DNA from: Pedobacter sp. Leaf194
Lineage (GTDB): Bacteria; Bacteroidota; Bacteroidia; Sphingobacteriales; Sphingobacteriaceae
Direction: 5' to 3'
Assembly (NCBI RefSeq): GCF_001423945.1
Contig: NZ_LMPU01000009.1
Coordinates: 248,416-312,415, forward strand
DNA length: 64,000 bases
Below, piece after piece: positions 25,552 through 34,618 of the stretch. Within the stretch, counting starts at the first letter, position 1. Each line of letters begins with the position of its first letter. The position numbers and the translations under genes are program-made. The notes under the pieces were generated by a model. That model was not told where the DNA came from. It saw only the letters and a list, made by a program, of their open reading frames with translations, and did not search any database.

Positions 25552-26811
25552 ATGAAAAAACGAATTGCCGCTAACATTTGGTTCCTTTTATTGATTGTAA
25601 GTCCTGTTTTCGCCCAGCAAAAAGCGAATGAGGCTTCGTTTTCTGAATCGCAACGCGTTAAACTCGACAACTTATTGAATGATTACATCTCTAAAGGATG
25701 GATTAAAGCTGTTTCTGCAAGCATTTTAGTTGATCGAAAGCCAGTTTATAATAAAGCTTTTGGCAACAATTTAAACCGGCCAGCCAGAACGGATGACATA
25801 TTAAGAATTGCTTCCCAAACCAAAGCTGTTACCTGCACGGCGGCCATGATTTTGTTCGACGATGGAAAATTTGGCCTCGACGATCCAATATCAAAGTACA
25901 TTCCAGCTTTCAAAAATCCAAGGGTGCTTGATAAATTTAATCCAACTGATTCCAGTTACACGACCAAACCCGCGACTCACGAAATTACAGTTAGAGAATT
26001 AATGACCCATACGTCAGGTTTGGGATATGCGCAGATTGGCTCGCCCGAAATGAATGCAATATATGCCAAAGCAGGTATTGAGGCAGGCTTCGTTATTCAC
26101 AAGAAGCTGCTGGAAACCGAAATAAACAAATTGGCTAAGCTTCCCCTGGCTGGCCAACCTGGCGAAAGATGGCAATATAGCTTAAGCATTGATGTTCTAG
26201 GACGATTAGTCGAAGTAGCCTCCGGTTTGGATTTAAATACTTTTTTTAAAGAAAGGATCTTTAAGCCTTTGGCCATGAACGACACTTATTTTGCGCTGTC
26301 TAAAGAGAAGCAATCACGGCTGGCGACCGTTTACACGGAAGACCCAAAAAATAAAAGAGTAAAGCCTTGGGTAGATGGTGTCTTTCCGGGTGCAACAGTA
26401 AATTACCCGATTAATAATAACGGCTATTATGCCGGCGGTGCAGGGCTGGTTTCTACATCAAAAGATTATGGAACTTTTTTACAAATGTTTTTAAACAAGG
26501 GTATTTACAGCAGGAGAAGAATTCTTTCAGAAAAAAGTGTAGCGTTAATGACAAGCAGGCAAATTGGAAATATACCTTTTACAGATAATACTTTTGGTTT
26601 GGGTTTTGAAGTTGTTACCGAAAAGGGAAGCAAGCTCAGCGGCCAAAGCGTTGGTTCATTTGGTTGGGGCGGCTTCTTTGGATCCACTTATTGGGTAGAT
26701 CCAAAAAAGAAGATTGTTGCACAAATTTATGTACAGCAATGGCCTTTCTCTCATGGTGAAATTGCGGGTCGGTTCAAAGCAATCATTTACAACCAAACTG
26801 CCAAAAATTAG
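25552..26811 (+). CDS. exported serine hydrolase (beta-lactamase class C / esterase type)
   Basis: The 419-residue product has a signal peptide (residues 1-21, ending VFAQ). The SxxK motif is S88-Q-T-K91 in LRIASQTKAVTC, and the YxN position reads Y209-S-L, which departs from the usual Asn or Ser. A GYYAGGAGLVSTSKDYGTF block and the C-terminal FGWGGFFGSTYWVDP (in place of HxG/KTG) are as in EstB-like and PBP4*-like hydrolases. It probably hydrolyses an ester or amide in the periplasm; beta-lactam resistance cannot be inferred. It starts 8 bp after the stress protein gene. Confidence 0.88.
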   Translation: MKKRIAANIWFLLLIVSPVFAQQKANEASFSESQRVKLDNLLNDYISKGWIKAVSASILVDRKPVYNKAFGNNLNRPARTDDILRIASQTKAVTCTAAMILFDDGKFGLDDPISKYIPAFKNPRVLDKFNPTDSSYTTKPATHEITVRELMTHTSGLGYAQIGSPEMNAIYAKAGIEAGFVIHKKLLETEINKLAKLPLAGQPGERWQYSLSIDVLGRLVEVASGLDLNTFFKERIFKPLAMNDTYFALSKEKQSRLATVYTEDPKNKRVKPWVDGVFPGATVNYPINNNGYYAGGAGLVSTSKDYGTFLQMFLNKGIYSRRRILSEKSVALMTSRQIGNIPFTDNTFGLGFEVVTEKGSKLSGQSVGSFGWGGFFGSTYWVDPKKKIVAQIYVQQWPFSHGEIAGRFKAIIYNQTAKN

Positions 26812-26819
26812 CAAAAAAA

Positions 26820-26840
26820 AATCCCGGTAAAACCGGGATT
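26820..26840. terminator. bidirectional hairpin terminator
   Basis: AATCCCGGT (26820-26828) and ACCGGGATT (26832-26840) pair perfectly around an AAA loop. A-tract DNA precedes it (26812-26821) and T-rich DNA follows. It lies between the stop of the rightward hydrolase gene (26811) and the stop of the leftward ferredoxin gene (26870), so it can serve both. Confidence 0.88.
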
Positions 26841-26869
26841 ATAATTTTATAATACTTTGGATATCAATG

Positions 26870-27220
26870 TTAATTCTCCTGGTGCAACCAAGCTTTTTTA
26901 GCAAGTAGTTCCTCTTCTGTTTCGCGAATATCTTCGTCATCTACGCAGCAATCTACAGGGCAAACTGCTGCACACTGAGGCTCGTCATGAAATCCCTTGC
27001 ATTCTGTACACTTATCCGATACGATATAATAAACCTCATCAGAAACCGCTTCCTGAGCCGAATCTGCTTCAATTTGTTGATTACCAAAATCTATAACGCC
27101 TTCTAAATTTGTACCATCAGAAAAACGCCATGCAGTACCGGCATCATAAATTGCATTATTAGGGCATTCTGGTTCGCACGCCCCACAATTTATACACTCA
27201 TCTGTTATTTTAATTGCCAT
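26870..27220 (-). CDS. ferredoxin with two 4Fe-4S cluster motifs
   Basis: The 116-residue protein has one classical cluster motif at C9-x2-C12-x2-C15-x3-C19-P and a second at C71-x2-C74-x8-C83-x3-C87-P, which holds the 8-residue insert typical of YfhL/Alvin-type ferredoxins. Extra Cys lie at 91-92. Between the motifs is a linker of about 50 residues. It should be a low-potential cytoplasmic electron carrier. It is divergent from the acyl-CoA reductase gene; the two share a 79-bp control region, hinting at linked function. Confidence 0.92.
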   Translation of the reverse strand: MAIKITDECINCGACEPECPNNAIYDAGTAWRFSDGTNLEGVIDFGNQQIEADSAQEAVSDEVYYIVSDKCTECKGFHDEPQCAAVCPVDCCVDDEDIRETEEELLAKKAWLHQEN

Positions 27221-27248
27221 GTCTTCGTCTAATTCTTTTGCTTAGTTT

Positions 27249-27269
27249 ACCTTTGCAGCTGCAAATATA
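27249..27269. promoter_or_regulatory. overlapping face-to-face -7 boxes between ferredoxin and acyl-CoA reductase genes
   Basis: TACCTTTG (27249-27256, plus) and TATATTTG (27269-27262, minus) both match TAnnTTTG. They are joined by a perfect 14-bp palindrome, TTTGCAGCTGCAAA, at 27253-27266. Transcripts from both would start inside the other's box. Clear TTTG -33 boxes were not found at the expected spacing, so this is tentative. Confidence 0.4.
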
Positions 27270-27299
27270 AGATATAATCAATTAATAATAATTCTAAAT

Positions 27300-28319
27300 A
27301 TGTCAGTTTTAACTCAGGAAAAAATAATTATCGCCTTCAAAAACCTAGGTAAATTTCTTGCCAGTTCAACTGATTCTTTAGAAAGTGTAATGTATTCGGC
27401 ACAAAATGCCAATGCATGGTTTACCATAGAAAATGTTAAAAAATCTATAGCGTCGTTTGCAGAAATGTTAAGTCCGGCAGATGTTGACGCGTGGTTTAAG
27501 GCTATAGAGCTCAGTGCTTCGCCAAAAAAAGTCGGATTAATACTGGCAGGTAACATTCCTATGGTTGGTTTGCACGATGTACTAAGCGTTCTTGCTACAG
27601 GGAATATAGCCCTGATAAAACTGTCATCTTCGGATGATAAACTAATAAAAGCAATTCTCGGACAACTCATTTTGATTGAACCCGGCTTTTCTGAAAAAAT
27701 TGAGTATGTAGAGCGTTTAAAAGATTTTGATGCCGTAATTGCAACAGGCAGTAACAATTCATCCCGGTATTTCGATTATTATTTTGGCAAAGTGCCTAAT
27801 ATCATCAGAAAAAACCGAAATAGTGTTGCCGTGTTAACAGGGTCAGAATCTTTTGAGGATATACAAAACCTGGGTGCAGATGTTTTTGATTATTTCGGAT
27901 TGGGTTGTAGAAACGTTTCAAAAATTTATTTCCCGAAAGGTTACGATATTGCAAATTTCTATGAGGGAATTGAACACTTTCAACCAATAATAAATCACTT
28001 CAAGTACAACAATAATTACGATTACAATAAATCAATTTACCTGGTAAATGCCGCCAAGCACTTTGATAACGGTTTTTTATTGCTCAAAGAGGATGAAAGT
28101 TTAACATCGCCACTTGCAGTTCTTTTTTATGAAGAATACGAAAGCCTGGCGAATGTTGAAGAAAAACTAACTGAAAAAGCAGCGCAAATTCAATGCATTA
28201 TCACCAAGGCCCCATTAGCTGTAAAAACTTTTAATTTCGGCGAAAGCCAACATCCAAAACTTTGGGATTACGCAGATAATGTTGATACAATAGCATTTCT
28301 GAATGGGCTGAGAAGTTAG
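27300..28319 (+). CDS. LuxC-like acyl-CoA reductase
   Basis: This 339-residue protein resembles the LuxC/acyl-CoA reductase family, part of the aldehyde dehydrogenase superfamily. VGLILAGNIPMVGLHDVLSVL matches the N-terminal nucleotide-binding block, and DYFGLGCRNVSKIYFP contains the Cys expected to carry the acyl thioester (near residue 203). The reaction would be NADPH reduction of a fatty acyl-CoA or acyl thioester to an aldehyde. Neither LuxD nor LuxE partners are nearby. The divergent ferredoxin gene may be a redox partner or simply a conserved neighbour. Confidence 0.82.
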   Translation: MSVLTQEKIIIAFKNLGKFLASSTDSLESVMYSAQNANAWFTIENVKKSIASFAEMLSPADVDAWFKAIELSASPKKVGLILAGNIPMVGLHDVLSVLATGNIALIKLSSSDDKLIKAILGQLILIEPGFSEKIEYVERLKDFDAVIATGSNNSSRYFDYYFGKVPNIIRKNRNSVAVLTGSESFEDIQNLGADVFDYFGLGCRNVSKIYFPKGYDIANFYEGIEHFQPIINHFKYNNNYDYNKSIYLVNAAKHFDNGFLLLKEDESLTSPLAVLFYEEYESLANVEEKLTEKAAQIQCIITKAPLAVKTFNFGESQHPKLWDYADNVDTIAFLNGLRS

Positions 28320-28380
28320 GTTCCGCATATTCGGCATTTCGGTTTTTTATTAAGATATTGCAGGAAATTGTTTCATCCCA

Positions 28381-30291
28381 ATGCGCCTTCAAATCAGATT
28401 TTCCCTATTTCTGTTATTAATTTTCACGTTTAAAAATTTATCGGCACAGCAGGCCTGCGCCGGCGCACTTGGAGATCCGGTAATTAATATCGATTTCGGT
28501 TCAGGAACTTCTAATTTCAGCTCGCCGCTTAGCAGCATCAACACCAATTACAGGTTTTTAGCCGGAACGCCCAACGATGGGGAATACACCATTGCAAAAA
28601 GTACGAACGGAATGCACAGTGGCGTAGGTTGGCATCAAATTCCCAACCATACTCCCGGAGATTCTAACGGCTATATGATGGTAGTTAACGCTTCTAACAA
28701 CCCCGGTATCTTCTATCAGGCAGCTATCCCAAATCTCTGTCCCGGAACAACCTACGAGTTTGCAGCCTGGATTATAAATTTGCTAAATTACTCAGGGATA
28801 AAGCCAAACATTACCTTTTCCATTGAAACAACTGCGGGTGTAGTACTGCAAAGTTATAACACAGGCGACATTCCTGATGGTCCATCGCCAAACTGGGTGC
28901 AGTACGCAACAACATTTAAAACCACCGCTCAAACAGATTTGATATTAAAAATAACCAACAACGGGCCAGGCGGAAACGGCAATGACATTGCTTTAGATGA
29001 CATCACCTTCAGGGCATGCGGACCAACGATAACGCCATCCATAAATAGTGGATCTGCAAATATATCGGTTTGTGAGGGCGTAACAGACAGCTATAATTTA
29101 AATGCAGAGGTATCTGCAGGCTATGCAGAGCCGGTATTTCAATGGCAGGTAAATTCGGGTACAACATGGACAGATTTACCCGGGGAAACGTCGAAGCAAA
29201 CCACAGTAAATCTGGTAAATGCAAGTAAAGGAATTTATCAGTATCGCCTGGTGGCTGCGGAGCGGCAGAATATTGCCTCGGTGAATTGCAGAGTTGCTTC
29301 TGCACCTCTGGTAATAAATGTCAACGCGAAGCCAAATACCATTGCAAGTAGCAACGGCCCCGTTTGTATAGGTGCAAACATTCAACTTTCAGCTACTGAT
29401 GGCGCAACCTTTAGCTGGTCTGGTCCAAATAACTTCACATCAACAGATAAATCGCCTTTAATTAACAATGCGCAATTAAATATGGCTGGCGTTTACACCG
29501 TAACCGCTACAATAAATGGCTGTACAAGTACTTCCACAACTACTTTACAGGTTCTCGAGCCGATAAAAGCGGCTACGCACTTGAATAAAGGCTTCACTTG
29601 CCAGAATAGTCCGATTCAATTAATGGCGAGCGGAGGAACAACTTACCGCTGGCTCCCGGTTGATGGGCTTTCAGACCCAAATATTGCGAACCCGATTGCA
29701 TCGCCAAAGGAAACAACCATTTATACAGTAACGGTTTCAAATGGCGGCTGTTCTGCTACGGCCACTGTTGAAGTTAACATCATTAAAAATGCAGTTGCAG
29801 ATGCAGGCGCCGATTTGAAAATTTTGACTGGTCAGCCCGTAACGTTGGGCGGAAAAGTTTCCGGCGATAATGTTAAGTATTTCTGGACCCCATCTGATTA
29901 TCTGGACGACCCTACAAAGCTGAATCCTGTTGCCACGCCGCCTTTCGATATCACCTACACGCTTCATGCGGAATCAAATTCGGGTTGTCTTAGCACATCT
30001 GACGATGTTTTTGTTAAAGTATATCCAAAAATTGTTATCCCAAATTCCTTTACGCCGAATGGCGACGGGATAAATGATACCTGGACAATTCCGGCAGCCG
30101 AGGCTTTTCCTAATGCAAAAGTAAGAATTGTAAACAGAACCGGAAGTCTCCTCTACCAAAGTAATGGCGTTTATAAACCCTGGGATGGAAGATTTGAAGG
30201 CAAGGATCTTCCCGTTGGAACTTATTACTACACGATTTATTTCAACGAAGATTTCGACATGTTCTCCGGCTGGATTTTCTTAACGCGATAA
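28381..30291 (+). CDS. T9SS type B (gliding-motility C-terminal domain) secreted adhesin-like protein
   Basis: The 636-residue product has a signal peptide (about residues 1-22, ending LSAQ). It contains an N-terminal ~190-residue carbohydrate-binding-like beta domain, two or three Ig/PKD-like repeats with paired cysteines (for example NGPVCIGANIQLSATDG and NGGCSATATVEV), and a C-terminal sorting domain: VIPNSFTPNGDGINDTW, WDGRFEGKDLPVGTYYY and a terminal FSGWIFLTR. This ending is the type B signal of the Bacteroidetes type IX secretion system, so the protein should be exported to the cell surface or medium. Adhesion is inferred from architecture only. Confidence 0.9.
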   Translation: MRLQIRFSLFLLLIFTFKNLSAQQACAGALGDPVINIDFGSGTSNFSSPLSSINTNYRFLAGTPNDGEYTIAKSTNGMHSGVGWHQIPNHTPGDSNGYMMVVNASNNPGIFYQAAIPNLCPGTTYEFAAWIINLLNYSGIKPNITFSIETTAGVVLQSYNTGDIPDGPSPNWVQYATTFKTTAQTDLILKITNNGPGGNGNDIALDDITFRACGPTITPSINSGSANISVCEGVTDSYNLNAEVSAGYAEPVFQWQVNSGTTWTDLPGETSKQTTVNLVNASKGIYQYRLVAAERQNIASVNCRVASAPLVINVNAKPNTIASSNGPVCIGANIQLSATDGATFSWSGPNNFTSTDKSPLINNAQLNMAGVYTVTATINGCTSTSTTTLQVLEPIKAATHLNKGFTCQNSPIQLMASGGTTYRWLPVDGLSDPNIANPIASPKETTIYTVTVSNGGCSATATVEVNIIKNAVADAGADLKILTGQPVTLGGKVSGDNVKYFWTPSDYLDDPTKLNPVATPPFDITYTLHAESNSGCLSTSDDVFVKVYPKIVIPNSFTPNGDGINDTWTIPAAEAFPNAKVRIVNRTGSLLYQSNGVYKPWDGRFEGKDLPVGTYYYTIYFNEDFDMFSGWIFLTR

Positions 30292-30337
30292 TCTTTTGCC
30301 TTTCAGCTTTCAGCTTAAATAGCTATTTTTGGACACA

Positions 30338-30541
30338 ATGTACATTATTAAGGTAAAAGGCATCGCCAAAATTCCCGATTACGTTCAGCTAAGGGATGAT
30401 AAGTTTACTTTGCTTGCTTATTTTAGGGTTGATAGACCTGACAAATCTTTAGATAAACTGGGACTTGGCGACAAATTAGACTATATAATGCAAATGGTAA
30501 AGGATTTGCCTTTTGGGCAGATTGCTAAATTAGATATATAA
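30338..30541 (+). CDS. small conserved-looking protein upstream of ftsE
   Basis: A 67-residue product (from the ATG at 30338) with no signal peptide: MYIIKVKGIAKIPDYVQLRD, a central YFRVDRPDKSLDKLGLGDK, and a C-terminal FGQIAKLDI. I do not recognise the family. It ends 1 bp before ftsE, so translation is almost surely coupled. A TTG at 30329 was rejected as the start because it lies inside a TATTTTTG (-7-like) box at 30324-30331. If that box is used, the transcript would begin at or very near the ATG. Confidence 0.65.
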   Translation: MYIIKVKGIAKIPDYVQLRDDKFTLLAYFRVDRPDKSLDKLGLGDKLDYIMQMVKDLPFGQIAKLDI

Positions 30542-30542
30542 A

Positions 30543-31226
30543 ATGGCAGAAAACGCAGTAATTCATTTAAACAGTGTTGATGTATTTCAACAGAAACACC
30601 TGGTACTCTCAAGCGTAAATTTACATATAGAAAAGGGCGAATTTGTTTTTCTTATCGGACAAACAGGTTCAGGAAAAAGTAGCTTACTAAAAATATTATA
30701 CGGCGATTTACACATTGGTAGCGGTAATGGAAATATTGCCGGTTTCGATTTAAAAGATTTAAAAGAAAGCCAGGTTCCGTTTTTACGTCGAAAGCTAGGT
30801 GTAGTTTTTCAGGATTTTCAATTGCTTACCGACCGTACAATCGAAAAAAACCTGGAGTTTGTTTTAAAAGCAACCGGATGGAAAGATGCAAATCTGATTA
30901 ACGAACGGATAAAAGACGTACTTGATAAAGTTGGTTTACGCTCTAAAATAAAGAAAATGCCGCACGAAATTTCTGGTGGCGAACAGCAACGTATCGTAAT
31001 TGCCAGGGCACTCCTTAACGACCCCGAAATTATACTCGCCGATGAGCCAACCGGCAATCTCGATCCTGAAACCTCTGAAGAAATTGTTACGCTTTTAAAA
31101 CAGATTAGCCAAAACGGTACTGCGGTTTTAATGGCTACGCATGATTACCACATCATCAGAACATTTCCTTCGCGTATTATTAAATGCGAAAGTGGTGTTG
31201 TGCATGAAGATGCACAAATAGTGTAA
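30543..31226 (+). CDS. ftsE: cell division ATP-binding protein FtsE
   Basis: A 227-residue ABC ATPase of the FtsE type. Walker A is GQTGSGKSS near residues 38-46, the ABC signature is ISGGEQQRI, and Walker B is ILADEPTGNLD. The FLRRKLGVVFQDFQLL Q-loop block is typical of FtsE. It normally pairs with the membrane protein FtsX to activate peptidoglycan hydrolases at the division site. No ftsX is in this window, so the partner must be encoded elsewhere. LolD is the main alternative by homology; the lack of an adjacent LolC/E-type permease leaves this open. Confidence 0.85.
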   Translation: MAENAVIHLNSVDVFQQKHLVLSSVNLHIEKGEFVFLIGQTGSGKSSLLKILYGDLHIGSGNGNIAGFDLKDLKESQVPFLRRKLGVVFQDFQLLTDRTIEKNLEFVLKATGWKDANLINERIKDVLDKVGLRSKIKKMPHEISGGEQQRIVIARALLNDPEIILADEPTGNLDPETSEEIVTLLKQISQNGTAVLMATHDYHIIRTFPSRIIKCESGVVHEDAQIV

Positions 31227-31361
31227 CGGATTGAGCGTTTTACAAACCGTCAAATTCATAAATAACCAAATCTGAATACCTGCTTCCCTCTGCCAAAATT
31301 GTGAATTAAAATCCGCAATTCCACGTCCCCTGTCAATCTGTTCAGATAATTATTAATAACT

Positions 31362-31387
31362 CTGCCAGCTTGGCTGATTTACGTTTG
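31362..31387 (+). promoter_or_regulatory. inverted repeat and -7 box upstream of grpE
   Basis: CTGCCAGCTTGGCTG (31362-31376) contains a perfect GCCA/TGGC inverted repeat with a 3-nt spacer. It stands 3 nt before TACGTTTG (31380-31387), a match to TAnnTTTG. The combination lies 44 nt before the grpE start. An operator or alternative -33 element for heat-shock control is a reasonable guess; no standard TTTG is seen at the -33 position. Confidence 0.4.
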
Positions 31388-31431
31388 TGGCAAAATAGTT
31401 GAGATTAGGACAAAAAAATCAGCATAATATT

Positions 31432-32013
31432 ATGTTTAATAAGAAGAAAAATAACGATACAGAAGAAAATATAATGAATACTGAAAATTCATCAGAAAAT
31501 ACTGCGCCTGAAAATGTAGAAAATGCTGATAACCAACAAGCTGCTGAGCAGGTTGAAGAACAAACCGCCGAGGAAAAATTACAAGGTGAAGTTCAGCAAC
31601 TTAATGATAAATATTTACGCCTTTATGCCGAGTTTGACAATTACAAGCGCCGTACGCAAAAGGAACGCGTAGAGTTGTTACAAACTGCCGGAAAAGATGT
31701 TATTGTTTCGCTTTTACCTGTGTTGGATGATTTTGACAGAGCATTAAAAGCGATGGAAACTGCTGCCGATGTAACGCCGGTTAAAGAAGGAATTTTATTG
31801 GTTAGCACCAAATTGAAAAATACGCTTGCCCAAAAAGGACTGAAGGATGTGGAAAGTATTAATAAAGAGTTTAATACAGATTTTCACGAAGCAATTACCA
31901 ATATCCCTGCACCTAGTGATGATTTGAAAGGTAAAGTTATTGATGAAGTGGAGAAAGGTTATACTTTAAACGATAATGTTATTCGCTTTGCCAAAGTGGT
32001 GGTAGGGGCATAA
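31432..32013 (+). CDS. grpE: nucleotide exchange factor GrpE
   Basis: GrpE releases ADP from DnaK. The 193-residue product (from the ATG at 31432) has a long acidic, Asn/Glu-rich N-terminus, then the long coiled-coil helix (LNDKYLRLYAEFDNYKRRTQKER), and the beta domain ending in KGYTLNDNVIRFAKVVVGA. The FDNYKRR block is the family hallmark. An upstream TTG at 31399 would add 11 residues with no homology, so I prefer the ATG. It lies 87 bp before dnaJ; dnaK itself is not in the window. Confidence 0.95.
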   Translation: MFNKKKNNDTEENIMNTENSSENTAPENVENADNQQAAEQVEEQTAEEKLQGEVQQLNDKYLRLYAEFDNYKRRTQKERVELLQTAGKDVIVSLLPVLDDFDRALKAMETAADVTPVKEGILLVSTKLKNTLAQKGLKDVESINKEFNTDFHEAITNIPAPSDDLKGKVIDEVEKGYTLNDNVIRFAKVVVGA

Positions 32014-32100
32014 AATTAGGAATGATAAAATGAGTGGATGATGGAATGGTAAAACATTCGACATTTCGTTCATTCAAAATTCAATCATTTTAAAAAGAAG

Positions 32101-33267
32101 ATGAGTAAAAGAGACTATTATGATGTGTTAGGCGTAACCAAAAGCGCCCCTGCCGAGGAGATAAAGAAAGCTTATCGTAAGATGGCTATTAAATATCACC
32201 CCGACAAAAATCCGGGTGATAAAGCCGCCGAAGATATGTTTAAGGAAGCTGCGGAAGCTTACGAAGTGCTGAGTAACCCGGAGAAAAAGCAACGTTATGA
32301 TCAGTTTGGTCATGCCGGCGTTGGTAGTAGTGCCTCCGGAGGATACGGCGGTGGCAACATGAATATGGATGATATCTTCAGTAATTTTGGAGATATATTT
32401 GGCGGTCATAACCCATTCGAAAGCTTTTTTGGTGGCGGCGGTGGCGGTGGCCAGCAACGTGGTGGCCGCAGGGTTGCTAAAGGTTCCAACCTTCGCATTA
32501 AGGTTAAGCTAACGCTTGAGGAAATCGCCCATGGCGCAGAGAAAAAAATAAAAGTTAACAAGCTTGTTTCCTGTAAAACGTGTGATGGAACTGGCGCTAA
32601 AGATAAATCATCAGTAAGTACGTGTGGTACTTGCGGTGGCAGCGGACAAGTTCGTAGGGTGACAAACACCATTTTGGGCCAAATGCAAACTGCTTCTACC
32701 TGCCCTACCTGTAACGGCAGCGGCCAGCAAATTACAGCAAAATGTAATGTTTGCCATGGAGACGGAGTTGTACGCGGAGAAGAGACGATAACAATTAATA
32801 TCCCTGCTGGTGTAAGTGAAGGCATGCAACTGAGCATGAGCGGAAAAGGAAATGCAGCACCAAACGGTGGCGTACCTGGCGATTTAATTATTCTTATTGA
32901 AGAAACGGCACATGAAACTTTAAAAAGAGAAGGCAATAATATTGTTTATGATTTACACTTAAGCTTTGCCGATGCAGCCTTAGGAATTAGCATCGAAGTG
33001 CCAACAATCGATGGTAAAGCTAAAATCAAAATCGACCCTGGTACTCAAAGCGGGAAACTTCTTCGTTTAAAAGGTAAAGGCTTGCCTGAGGTTAACTCAT
33101 ATAACAGAGGTGATGAAATTATTCACATAAACGTTTGGACACCGAAGGCTTTGAGCAGCGAGGAACGCAGCATTTTAGAAAAACTACGCGATTCAGCAAA
33201 TTTTAAACCACAGCCAGGCAAAAATGAAAAAAGCTTTTTCGATAGAATGAAAGAGTACTTTGAATAG
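32101..33267 (+). CDS. dnaJ: chaperone protein DnaJ
   Basis: A full-length 388-residue type I DnaJ. The J domain at residues 1-70 has the HPD motif in [10 protein letters not shown] Gly/Phe-rich linker with long glycine runs follows (~residues 75-125), then four CxxCxGxG zinc-binding repeats: [24 protein letters not shown] and CNVCHGDG. The C-terminal substrate-binding domain follows. It delivers unfolded proteins to DnaK and stimulates its ATPase. It is co-oriented with grpE, and a hairpin terminator follows at 33288. Confidence 0.97.
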   Translation: MSKRDYYDVLGVTKSAPAEEIKKAYRKMAIKYHPDKNPGDKAAEDMFKEAAEAYEVLSNPEKKQRYDQFGHAGVGSSASGGYGGGNMNMDDIFSNFGDIFGGHNPFESFFGGGGGGGQQRGGRRVAKGSNLRIKVKLTLEEIAHGAEKKIKVNKLVSCKTCDGTGAKDKSSVSTCGTCGGSGQVRRVTNTILGQMQTASTCPTCNGSGQQITAKCNVCHGDGVVRGEETITINIPAGVSEGMQLSMSGKGNAAPNGGVPGDLIILIEETAHETLKREGNNIVYDLHLSFADAALGISIEVPTIDGKAKIKIDPGTQSGKLLRLKGKGLPEVNSYNRGDEIIHINVWTPKALSSEERSILEKLRDSANFKPQPGKNEKSFFDRMKEYFE

Positions 33268-33287
33268 GTTAAAAAGATAACAAAAAT

Positions 33288-33319
33288 AAAAAAACCGATG
33301 CGAAAGCCTCGGTTTTTTT
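33288..33319 (+). terminator. intrinsic terminator of the grpE-dnaJ unit
   Basis: An A-rich arm ending in ACCGA (33288-33298) pairs with TCGGT plus T-run (33309-33319); inside, GC-GAAA-GC can form a GNRA-type tetraloop. Seven T residues close the plus-strand arm. It is 20 nt after the dnaJ stop and also faces the leftward gene ending at 33340. Confidence 0.85.
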
Positions 33320-33339
33320 ATTTTCCAATATTTACATTA

Positions 33340-34185
33340 TTAACCATTTAATCTGGTTAACGAATCATTTTTATCAAATTCTGCCGTAATTTTATTTAAA
33401 CCTTTAATACCAATAACACTATATTTATTTACAGTTGTTTGGTAGCCTTTTTCTTCTAAATAGAATTTAAAAGCCAGTTTATGGTTAATATCGAAATCAG
33501 AAATCAACTGCTTAAAAACATCTACAATGCGGCCAGTTTCATTGTTATCAGCTTTTTTGATGACGATATCATTTAGCGTGAAAACCATTGCCCCTTTGCC
33601 ATAATCTGCTATGTAGTAACCGCTTGCTTTCATAATACCAGATGCGGCCAGCCCAATTAAATGCAAATCGATGTTTGACATTTCGAAATGTTCAGTTTTC
33701 AAAAAGTCAATGTCGTTAACTTCCCCATAGTTTTTGAGCTTAAAGGCATGGCCAAGAGCATCGCCTGCCATTTGGGCCTGTTTATTTGCCCAGGCCCATT
33801 CCCAGCTTTCAGCTGAACGTGAATACGAACCGAGAATTTGAAAGGGTATCACCAGTTCCTCGCCAAAATTAATTTCACAGCTAATCATATCAATACTCCA
33901 GCTATTGTCGCCGATTAACTCGGCCACATCCAACTGTTTATCGAAGGCAATGCCCCCAAATCTCTCTATAAGTTGCTGTTTCGATTTACAGAATTTAGGA
34001 TATTTCATTGAAACAACCGTAGCCGGCTTAACTTCTTCCGAGCGGCTAAAAAGCTTCTTGAAAAAATTCATCTTCTCGGGAATTACTTCTTTTACCAAAG
34101 CATTGTAGCCTACACGAATACCATTGGACGAAGAATAAGATTCGGCCAGACTGCTATGTTCCGTATTTTTTACTTGTTGCAGCAT
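33340..34185 (-). CDS. hypothetical protein, DUF6882-like
   Basis: The 281-residue protein is soluble and without a signal peptide. The SAESWEWAWANKQAQMAGDALGH stretch (a Trp-rich 'WxWAWAN' block followed by an ...AGDALGHAFKLKNYGE helix) and the later LHLIGLAASGIMKASGYYIADYGKGA resemble DUF6882-type proteins, but I hold this loosely. No catalytic motif is evident and the function is unknown. It is convergent with dnaJ, sharing the terminator at 33288-33319, and has a 433-bp upstream space. Confidence 0.55.
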   Translation of the reverse strand: MLQQVKNTEHSSLAESYSSSNGIRVGYNALVKEVIPEKMNFFKKLFSRSEEVKPATVVSMKYPKFCKSKQQLIERFGGIAFDKQLDVAELIGDNSWSIDMISCEINFGEELVIPFQILGSYSRSAESWEWAWANKQAQMAGDALGHAFKLKNYGEVNDIDFLKTEHFEMSNIDLHLIGLAASGIMKASGYYIADYGKGAMVFTLNDIVIKKADNNETGRIVDVFKQLISDFDINHKLAFKFYLEEKGYQTTVNKYSVIGIKGLNKITAEFDKNDSLTRLNG

Positions 34186-34618
34186 AATTAATATTATTTA
34201 GGCTATTAGATTTTTTTAAACTGCCGGGCATTTAGCATGGCTGCTTAAAATTTAAACCATTCCTATCTATCTAAATAGAATTGAAGGTAGATTTAATATA
34301 GGCATTAACAAAGTTAATTTTGTAAAAAGCTGACAAACAGGCTTTTAACAGAGATTACATTTAGTACAAGTTTCTATAAATCAGTTAGTTAACATATGTT
34401 GACGATTTTTTTTATTACATGAACGTCTCATACAAAAAGCCGTATTTGGTGACCAATACTAAGCTTTGCCAAAATTTAGGCTATTTAAATTGCTCTACCG
34501 ATTCCTTTTCTCGGTTTCATCGGCGGTTAAGCCAAGGCTTTTCAGTTTGTGACGTTCGTTTAGAATGACATGCTTATTGCTAAAACGAACATTAATAAAG
34601 GGTTTTTGTTATAAAGTA
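34186..34618. other. 433-bp intergenic space with no recognised content
   Basis: The region separates two divergent genes. It is AT-rich, and I see no gene, tRNA, terminator or member of the repeat families found elsewhere in the window. It must hold the promoters of both flanking genes, but no confident box was identified. Confidence 0.5.

Noticed and set aside
27314..27757. 147-codon minus-strand frame opposite the acyl-CoA reductase gene
   Set aside because: It lies entirely within a well-supported gene and shows no family motif.
32406..32936. 176-codon minus-strand frame opposite dnaJ
   Set aside because: It is a shadow of the Gly- and Cys-rich dnaJ coding sequence; its Pro/Leu-rich composition mirrors those codons.
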